Origin: an uncultured Sphingobium sp.
GTDB taxonomy: Bacteria; Pseudomonadota; Alphaproteobacteria; Sphingomonadales; Sphingomonadaceae
Direction: 5' to 3'
DNA length: 64,000 nt
Assembly: GCA_946885845.1 (NCBI GenBank)
Contig: CAMPHJ010000003.1
Span: forward strand, 1-64,000
Every line of letters starts with the position of its first letter. Within the stretch, counting starts at the first letter, position 1. Positions 58,221 to 64,000 of this stretch are shown piece after piece. The position numbers were made by a program, and so were the translations under genes. Under the pieces are notes generated by a model. It did no database searches. It was not told the origin of the DNA and worked only from the letters and a program-made list of their open reading frames with translations.

Positions 58221-58438
58221 TTGAACCCCCTGCACTGCGTCCCGCCGTCAGGCCAAGCCTTTCAACCCCCGTGCCACTTTGCCATTCTGATGGCCGCCAG
58301 CCGGTCACGAAGGTGAACAGGCGGTTATCCAAGTCCCGAACCGATACAACCATCCCGCAACGGGACGCGATGCGTTTCAAAGTGACGCGGCATAAGGCGC
58401 TGGCGTCACCGCTTTTCGCGTGGCAAGGCTGACGCAAC

Positions 58439-58612
58439 ATGACCAAAGGCAAAAAGAACCCAACAGGCGCAGGCGCCTTCATAGCATTGCTGATCCTGGG
58501 CGGCACGATCGTGGGCGGACTGATCGGGCAACCTAGCGCCGGGCTGATTGCAGGTGCGGCGCTGGGTGCGCTGGTCGCCTTGCTGCTCTGGCTTTGGGAG
58601 CGTGGAAAATAG
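58439..58612 (+). CDS. Very small two-helix membrane protein
   Basis: The 57-residue open frame starts at ATG 58439 and stops at TAG 58610-58612. The N-terminus is basic (MTKGKKNPTG), followed by hydrophobic helices (AFIALLILGGTIVGGLIG and IAGAALGALVALLLWLW) and ERGK at the end. The Gly-zipper-like pattern suggests a membrane-inserted hairpin. AAGG about 10 nt upstream is weak. Hydrophobicity in only one frame supports coding. Confidence 0.7.
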   Translation: MTKGKKNPTGAGAFIALLILGGTIVGGLIGQPSAGLIAGAALGALVALLLWLWERGK

Positions 58613-58671
58613 CACGGCTTTCGGCCCTCCCTCTTCTTGCCCGGCAGTGGCTGGCAGCATAGACAGGGACC

Positions 58672-60000
58672 ATGAAAAAGCATCTGATCGCCATCAGCCT
58701 TATCGTGCTGGCCCTCATCGCGGGCGTCGTCTTCTACTTCGCACGGGGTGATACGGCCAAGCTGGCTGCCGGAGCGGACACCGGGCGGGAGCCGGTCTTC
58801 ACCTCCCCCCGCACTGAAATTTTTCCCACGATCAACGTCGCCGAAGTGGTGCCATGGCGAGCGGGCGAAAAACCCGTCCCGGCCAAGGGCCTGACGGTTG
58901 CACGTTTCGCCGAAGGACTGGCCCATCCGCGATCGATGCTGACGCTGCCCAACGGGGACATATTAGTCGCCGAAACCAACAGCCCGCCCCGGCCGGTCGG
59001 CGGGATCGTGGACCGCGTCATGGGCTATCTGATGGACAAGGCGGGTGCGGGCGTGCCGTCGGCCAATCGCATCAGCCTGCTGCGCGACGCCGATGGAGAT
59101 GGCCGGGCCGAAGTGAAGACCGCATTCCTCACCGGCCTCAACTCGCCCTACGGCATGGCGCTGGTCGGTGACACGCTCTACGTCGCGAACACCGATGCGT
59201 TGCTGGCCTTTCCCTACAAGACAGGTGAGACCCGGATAGCAGCGAAGGGCCGCAAAATCCTGAACCTGCCCGCGCAGGCGCCCAATCAACATTGGACCAA
59301 AAGCCTGGCCGCAGGCCCGACCGGCCTTCTGTATGTTGGCATCGGATCGAACAGCAATATCGGCGAAAATGGCCTGGGCAGCGAAGTAAATCGCGCCGCC
59401 GTGCTGGAGGTCGACCCCAAGACCGGCGACTATCGCATCTTTGCTTCGGGCCTGCGCAATCCTGTGGGCCTCGCCTTCGAACCTAATAGCGGCGCGCTCT
59501 GGGGCGTCGTCAACGAACGGGACATGCTGGGCAGCGATCTGGTGCCGGATTATCTCACCCGGATCGAATTCGGTGCCTTCTATGGCTGGCCATGGAATTA
59601 TTGGGGCGGCTATGAAGATCGCCGGGTACAGCCGCAGCGGCCGGAAGTTCGTGAATATACCAAGCGGCCCGACTATGCGCTGGGCAATCATGTCGCGCCG
59701 CTGGGCCTGGCTTTCGCCGACAAGGTGAAGCTGGGCGCGCCTTTCCAGAACGGCGCGTTCGTCGGCTTGCATGGCAGCTGGAATCGTAAACCGGCGGCTG
59801 GTTACAAAGTCGTCTTTGTGCCCTTCGCCGCCGATGGTGAAGCCAGCCGCGCCAAGCCGATCGACATATTGACCGGCTTTCTGAATGCGGACGGCGATGC
59901 GCGCGGACGGCCAGTGGATGTCACCGCGGACGCCAAGGGCGCGCTGCTGGTGACCGACGATGTGGCCGGGATCGTATGGCGCGTCACGGGCGCGAAATAG
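58672..60000 (+). CDS. Sorbosone dehydrogenase family (PQQ-type beta propeller)
   Basis: The 442-residue protein has one N-terminal membrane helix (LIAISLIVLALIAGVVFYF) and a six-bladed beta-propeller domain: FAEGLAHPRSMLTLPNGDIL, GSNSNIGENG, IFASGLRNPVGLAFEPNSGA, and FGAFYGWPWNYWGGYED. This is the L-sorbosone/glucose dehydrogenase family, which acts in the periplasm on sugars or aldehydes with PQQ. The substrate is unknown, and no PQQ synthesis genes are in the window. Confidence 0.9.
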   Translation: MKKHLIAISLIVLALIAGVVFYFARGDTAKLAAGADTGREPVFTSPRTEIFPTINVAEVVPWRAGEKPVPAKGLTVARFAEGLAHPRSMLTLPNGDILVAETNSPPRPVGGIVDRVMGYLMDKAGAGVPSANRISLLRDADGDGRAEVKTAFLTGLNSPYGMALVGDTLYVANTDALLAFPYKTGETRIAAKGRKILNLPAQAPNQHWTKSLAAGPTGLLYVGIGSNSNIGENGLGSEVNRAAVLEVDPKTGDYRIFASGLRNPVGLAFEPNSGALWGVVNERDMLGSDLVPDYLTRIEFGAFYGWPWNYWGGYEDRRVQPQRPEVREYTKRPDYALGNHVAPLGLAFADKVKLGAPFQNGAFVGLHGSWNRKPAAGYKVVFVPFAADGEASRAKPIDILTGFLNADGDARGRPVDVTADAKGALLVTDDVAGIVWRVTGAK

Positions 60001-60028
60001 AGTTTCGCCCCGCTTTCGACCGACGTGA

Positions 60029-60847
60029 TCAGACCGCCATGCCGCTCCGCCCGGCAAGTTCGACGACATATTGCCAGGCCACGCGGCCTGACCGGCTGCC
60101 CCGCTGAGTCGCCCATTGGATCGCCTCCAGCGGGTCGAAGCTAAGGCCAAGGCTCGCCGCATAGCCCGATACAATATCGACATAGGCCTGCTGGTCCATG
60201 GCGTGGAAACCAAGGCTCAGCCCGAACCGATCCGACAGCGCCATCTTGTCATCCACCACATCGCGCGGATTGACGGGGTCGTCCTGTTCGGAAAGATGCC
60301 GGGGAACGATGTGACGGCGGTTGGAGGTCACATATAGGCGGACATTGGCCGGGCGAGCGGCGGTGCCGCCCTGAAGCAGCGACCGCAACGACCTGGCGTC
60401 GCCCACGCTATTCTCATCGAAGCCAAGGTCATCCAGAAACAGGATGAAGGGCCGCTGCGATTCCCGAAGGATGGAAAACAGGCGCGGCAGGCTGGCCAGT
60501 TCGTCGATCGCGCATTGCAGCAACGCGATGTCCTGCCCTTCCTGTTGCAGCTTGCGCACTACGGCCGCGACGACGGCGGATTTGCCCGTGCCCCTCGCCC
60601 CCCAAAGCAGGACGTCATGGGCGGCATGCCCGGCGGCATGACGGCGCGTATTGTCCAGCAACGTCTGCTTTTGCGTATCGATGCCGGTCAACAATGCATA
60701 ATCGACCGGACTGAACGCCTCGACCGCGTCGATGGTCGATCCATTCCAGACATAGGCGGGACCTGTGGCAAGGTCTGCGCTGGACAATGGCGGCGGCGCA
60801 ATCCGCTCCAAAGCGTCGGCGATGCGGGTCAATAGGGCGTCATTCAT
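60029..60847 (-). CDS. DUF815 family ATPase
   Basis: The 272-residue AAA-like protein has a Walker A motif GARGTGKS near residue 85 and a Walker B-like FILFLDDLGF near 135, followed by the sensor segment VRLYVTSNRRH. DUF815 proteins are predicted regulatory ATPases of unknown role. ATG 60847 is the start, divergent from the Sua5-type gene. Confidence 0.92.
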   Translation of the reverse strand: MNDALLTRIADALERIAPPPLSSADLATGPAYVWNGSTIDAVEAFSPVDYALLTGIDTQKQTLLDNTRRHAAGHAAHDVLLWGARGTGKSAVVAAVVRKLQQEGQDIALLQCAIDELASLPRLFSILRESQRPFILFLDDLGFDENSVGDARSLRSLLQGGTAARPANVRLYVTSNRRHIVPRHLSEQDDPVNPRDVVDDKMALSDRFGLSLGFHAMDQQAYVDIVSGYAASLGLSFDPLEAIQWATQRGSRSGRVAWQYVVELAGRSGMAV

Positions 60848-60956
60848 GCGACCGGCTTACCCCTGCCCCACCAACCGGGCAAGCGCAGGAAATCTGTCAT
60901 TCCCATGTAGCAATGGCCTTTTACTCAATGACGGGGGCCTATATATCGCGGGGGTC

Positions 60957-61910
60957 GTGACCATCTCAAACCCAATCTTTTCCACCAAAATATGCCGCTA
61001 CGGCGCCGAAGCGCTGCGTGAAGCGGCGCTGCTTATCCGTGCGGGCGAGCCGGTCGCCGTTCCCACCGAAACGGTTTACGGACTGGCAGCCGACGCCACC
61101 GATTCCAATGCGGTGGCCGCCATATATGCCGCGAAGGGAAGGCCCAGTTTCAATCCTTTGATCGTTCATGTTGCCGACCGGGACATGGCGCAAGGGCTTG
61201 CGCTGTTTTCGCCCAGCGCCGACAGCCTTGCTGACCGATTCTGGCCCGGCGCGCTGACGATGGTGTTACCGGTCCGCGAAGATAGCGGATTATCCCCTCT
61301 GGTCATGGCGGGACTGTCCACCGTGGCGCTGCGCCTGCCCGCCCATCCCGCGATGCGGGCGTTGATCCGTGAAAGCGGTCGCCCATTGGCCGCGCCATCC
61401 GCGAACCGCAGCGGATCGATCAGCCCAACGCGGGCGGACCATGTCCTTGCCAGCCTGAACGGCAAAATCCGGCTGATCCTGGATGAAGGCCCGACCAGTG
61501 AAGGCCTGGAATCGACCATCGCCGCCCCGGAGCAGGATCGGATCCGCCTGCTGCGCCCCGGCCCGGTCACTGCAGCCATGTTGGAGGAAGCGACTGGCCT
61601 GCCGGTGATCAGCGGCACGGATGCCAAGATCGAGGCTCCAGGACAGTTGGAAAGCCATTATGCCCCCTCCAAACCCGTTCGCCTGAATGCCCTGAACGCG
61701 GAAAAGGACGAATATCTGATCGGTTTTGGCCTGATGCCCTGTCACATGAACCTGAGCACGGAAGCTGACGTTCGGGAAGCGGCGGCCAACCTGTTCGCCG
61801 CGCTGCATCTCGCCGACGCCAGCGCCGCCGCGCGGATCGCGGTGGCTCCCATTCCCGGCGATGGCATTGGCGCTGCGATCAACGACAGGCTGCGTAGAGC
61901 GGCGGCCTAA
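60957..61910 (+). CDS. tsaC: L-threonylcarbamoyladenylate synthase (Sua5 type)
   Basis: The enzyme makes threonylcarbamoyl-AMP for t6A37 of ANN-decoding tRNAs. The 317-residue protein has the YrdC core (VAVPTETVYGLAADATDSNA, FNPLIVHVAD, STVALRLPAHPAM and PSANRSGSISPT) and a C-terminal Sua5 domain after a linker near 215 (ESHYAPSKP). GTG 60957 behind GGGGG is the start that fits the family; the open frame extends 64 codons upstream into the DUF815 gene. Confidence 0.95.
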   Translation: MTISNPIFSTKICRYGAEALREAALLIRAGEPVAVPTETVYGLAADATDSNAVAAIYAAKGRPSFNPLIVHVADRDMAQGLALFSPSADSLADRFWPGALTMVLPVREDSGLSPLVMAGLSTVALRLPAHPAMRALIRESGRPLAAPSANRSGSISPTRADHVLASLNGKIRLILDEGPTSEGLESTIAAPEQDRIRLLRPGPVTAAMLEEATGLPVISGTDAKIEAPGQLESHYAPSKPVRLNALNAEKDEYLIGFGLMPCHMNLSTEADVREAAANLFAALHLADASAAARIAVAPIPGDGIGAAINDRLRRAAA

Positions 61911-61943
61911 AACCAACCTGCCCTTGATTGGCGACGTCAGCGA

Positions 61944-62207
61944 TCAGCAGCGGTCATATCCGGCACGGCGACATTCGCGGCGGCGTTGTTTTTCAGCCTT
62001 TTTCTGTTCGCGCGCGTCACGCGCTTCCTGCTCACGCATGTGGCGGCCATAATTGCGATCCGCCTCGTCCTGGCTCGTGGTTGCCCAGTCAGCAGCTTGC
62101 GCGCCTGCGCGAACCGGCATGGTCGCGACGTCAAGCGCCGTCTTGGCGATACACCCCGGCAACAACAACATCGCCACCGGCGCAGTGATAAGGCAGATTT
62201 TACGCAT
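61944..62207 (-). CDS. Small predicted lipoprotein
   Basis: The 87-residue protein has a clear lipoprotein signal (MRKICLITAPVAMLLLPGC, lipobox LPGC), a short domain (TALDVATMPVRAGAQAADW), and a highly charged helix rich in Arg, Glu, Lys and Gln ending in RRAGYDRC. AAGGGG stands 8 nt before ATG 62207. It converges with the Sua5-type gene. Function unknown. Confidence 0.85.
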   Translation of the reverse strand: MRKICLITAPVAMLLLPGCIAKTALDVATMPVRAGAQAADWATTSQDEADRNYGRHMREQEARDAREQKKAEKQRRRECRRAGYDRC

Positions 62208-62303
62208 TGCTCGACCCCTTACAGCCCCAGCCATGACATGGGCAAGATGAACCAAAGCCTAAGCCGCGGAAAATCCTCCACAGGTCGCCGGTTGGGCGGG
62301 GGT

Positions 62304-62837
62304 TCAGCCGCTAATGCGATCCCCAAAGCCCTTGCGCAATTTTGCCAGTTTGGGGGGGATGACCGCCATGCAATAGGGATTGCGGTCCCCTACCCGCTCC
62401 CAATATTTCTGATGATAATCTTCCGCCGGATACCAGGGCGCGTCCGGTTCGATCGTGGTGACGATCGGGCCGCCATGATCGCCCTGCGCCCGCGCGATCC
62501 CTGCCTTCGCTTCAGCTTCCTGTTCGTCGGAGTGCGGGAAAATTGCGGAACGATATTGCGTCCCCACATCATTGCCCTGTCGGTTCAGGGTCGTCGGGTC
62601 ATGGGTGGCGAAGAAAATGTCGAGAAGGTCGGCATAGCTGATCATGGCAGGATCATAAGTGATGCGTATCGCTTCGGCATGGCCGGTCGTCCCGGAACAA
62701 ACCTGCTCATAGGTGGGATCGGCGTTGTTTCCGCCAATATAGCCGCTCTCGACCGACTGAACGCCTTTCAGATTCTGGTAAACCGCCTCCGTGCACCAGA
62801 AACAGCCGCCAGCCAGGGTCGCGATTTCCGCCGCCAT
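62304..62837 (-). CDS. msrA: Peptide methionine-S-sulfoxide reductase A
   Basis: MsrA repairs oxidised methionine. The 177-residue protein has the catalytic GGCFWCTEAVYQ near the N-terminus, GHAEAIRITYDP, and the family segment AEDYHQKYWERVG. ATG 62837 with AGGA 8 nt upstream is chosen; ATG 62870 is further up but overlaps the AMP-ligase stop region less well. No msrB is adjacent. Confidence 0.96.
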   Translation of the reverse strand: MAAEIATLAGGCFWCTEAVYQNLKGVQSVESGYIGGNNADPTYEQVCSGTTGHAEAIRITYDPAMISYADLLDIFFATHDPTTLNRQGNDVGTQYRSAIFPHSDEQEAEAKAGIARAQGDHGGPIVTTIEPDAPWYPAEDYHQKYWERVGDRNPYCMAVIPPKLAKLRKGFGDRISG

Positions 62838-62878
62838 CGAACATTCCTTATCCTGATTGGCGGCAGACATAGGAAGGA

Positions 62879-64000
62879 TCAGGCTGCGCTTCCAGACTGG
62901 CGGGACAATCTTTCCGCCTTTTCCCGTTCCTCTGCCACCAGTTCCTTGCGGGACAATTTGCCCACCAGTGTCTTGGGCAGGGTCAACCGCACTTCGACGT
63001 CGCAAACCCTTTCATGCTTGCCCAATTGCGGATTGAGCCATTGCTTGAGCGCGTCGCCGTCGATGCCAACGCCGTCTCGAAGCGTGACAAACGCCTTGGG
63101 ACATTCGCCGCGATAGGCATCCGGTATGCCGATCACCAGCGCCTCTTTTACTGCTTCATGATGATAAAGGATCGCCTCCACTTCGCTGGGGAACACCTTG
63201 AACCCGCCAACGGAGATCATGTCCTTAAGGCGGTCGACGATCTTTACATAGCCGTCCGCGTCGATGACGCCGACGTCGCCAGTGCGCAGCCAGCCACCGT
63301 CCAGAAAAACTTCCTTGTCCGCGTCAGGCCGCTGCCAATAGCCCTTCATGATCTGCGGTCCGGCGAAAACCAGTTCGCCCGGTTCGCCCGGTGGCGGGGG
63401 ACGGGACGGGTCTTCGCGGTCGACCAGTTTCACCCGCGTCCCCGGAACAGGCTGTCCCACGGTGCCCGGCTTGTTCAACCCTTCATAGGGATTGGAGCAG
63501 ACCACGGGGCTGCTTTCCGTCAGGCCATAGCCTTCGCACAGTTTCGCGCCGGTCATGGCTTCGAACCGTTGCTTCAGTTCCAGCGGCAGGGGCGCTCCGC
63601 CCGAAATGCAAAGGCGCAGAGAGGAAAAGTCGATATTCGGCGTCGCGGGATGATCCAGCAACGCTTGATACATTGTAGGCACGCCGGGCAGCGACGTGGC
63701 CTTCGTCCGTTGGATCGCCGCCAGCACCTGCACCGCTTCAAACCGGGGTAGCATCACCATCTCGCCGCCATTCAACACCGTGCGATTGAGCACGCATGTG
63801 TTGGCGAAGACGTGAAAGAAGGGCAGCACTGCCAGGATGCGGTCGGGCGCTTCAGGATGCGGATCGATCATGCGGACCTGACGCGCATTGGCCGTCAGAT
63901 TCTGATGGGTCAGCATCGCCCCCTTGGGCCGTCCGGTGGTGCCGCCGGTATATTGCAGCAGGGCGACATCTTCTTCAGGGTCGATGCTGACCGCCACCGG
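62879..64000 (-). CDS. fadD: Long-chain fatty-acid-CoA ligase-like AMP-binding protein (5' part outside)
   Basis: The protein activates carboxylic acids as acyl-adenylates. The C-terminal 373 residues are in the window. Motif A3 is YTGGTTGRPKGAMLTHQN, then GYGLTESSPVV, and the late motifs WLRTGDVGVIDADGYVKIVD and FPSEVEAIL. The final Lys in PKTLVGKLSRKEL is the catalytic adenylation lysine. The fit is to long-chain acyl-CoA ligases, but chain length cannot be told. It runs off the right edge. Confidence 0.92.
   Translation of the reverse strand, partial: PVAVSIDPEEDVALLQYTGGTTGRPKGAMLTHQNLTANARQVRMIDPHPEAPDRILAVLPFFHVFANTCVLNRTVLNGGEMVMLPRFEAVQVLAAIQRTKATSLPGVPTMYQALLDHPATPNIDFSSLRLCISGGAPLPLELKQRFEAMTGAKLCEGYGLTESSPVVCSNPYEGLNKPGTVGQPVPGTRVKLVDREDPSRPPPPGEPGELVFAGPQIMKGYWQRPDADKEVFLDGGWLRTGDVGVIDADGYVKIVDRLKDMISVGGFKVFPSEVEAILYHHEAVKEALVIGIPDAYRGECPKAFVTLRDGVGIDGDALKQWLNPQLGKHERVCDVEVRLTLPKTLVGKLSRKELVAEEREKAERLSRQSGSAA

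Noticed and set aside
58208..58432. 74-codon plus-strand frame before the 57-residue membrane gene
   Set aside because: The translation has no hydrophobic or domain pattern and overlaps the start region of the minus-strand small gene, which has a good ribosome site.
60765..60956. Extended N-terminus of the Sua5-type synthase
   Set aside because: The extra 64 codons overlap the divergent DUF815 gene and its promoter and do not match the family.

Overview
The window reads as chromosomal DNA of a high-GC alphaproteobacterium, most likely a sphingomonad (Sphingobium/Sphingomonas group). The clues are an RcdA-type DUF1465 protein, the single-cysteine alphaproteobacterial form of DksA, the zapA - 6S RNA - fthC block, DUF465 and DUF2842 proteins, and the tkt-gap-pgk-fba and TamA/TamB neighbourhoods. 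Both the genus and the base-composition statements are judged by eye. No rRNA, CRISPR array, transposase or integrase was seen.

Layout. 1-9,000 (minus strand): the complex I operon nuoABCDEFG, a small unknown membrane gene wedged between nuoF and nuoG, then nuoH and the start of nuoI, which runs off the left edge. 9,100-13,700: an inositol-monophosphatase-family gene, efp, an M23 peptidase coupled to an L,D-transpeptidase, thiE and a STAS-like protein. 13,700-19,000: tkt, gap, pgk and a class I fba, all on the minus strand, with terminators after gap and pgk. 19,100-20,800: a coiled-coil gene, zapA, an unlisted 6S RNA, fthC and a DUF2842 gene. 21,000-29,500: tRNA-Asp, an AI-2E-type exporter, a secreted protein, a branched-chain 2-oxoacid dehydrogenase operon (E1alpha-E1beta-E2) with a palindromic site upstream, a PhnA-domain protein, a D-2-hydroxyacid dehydrogenase, thyA and a degenerate RadC-like protein.

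29,644-31,850 holds tRNA-Pro(CGG) followed by a visibly AT-richer islet with one unrecognised gene: a 575-residue protein with three N-terminal membrane helices. This is the best candidate for an undescribed accessory function. 31,850-45,100: purB, an EF-hand protein, the Ku/LigD end-joining pair, lapA-pyrF and tamA-tamB. 45,150-49,200: a regulatory stretch with rcdA, two DUF465 genes, a PilZ protein, dksA, a Ser/Gly-rich repeat protein with a PEP-CTERM-like tail, and a host-attachment-family protein. 49,260-64,000: serS, a K+ channel, rimO, a DUF3298 lipoprotein with a coupled small gene, pepA, the marR-NlpC/P60-argC operon, two very small genes, a sorbosone-dehydrogenase-like protein, a DUF815 ATPase, a Sua5-type threonylcarbamoyl-AMP synthase, a small lipoprotein, msrA and a partial acyl-CoA ligase.

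Most of the window is core metabolism and cell-envelope maintenance. Accessory signals are the tRNA-Pro islet, the insert in the nuo operon, the low-complexity PEP-CTERM-like protein and several intergenic inverted repeats of the type that is dispersed in sphingomonad genomes.
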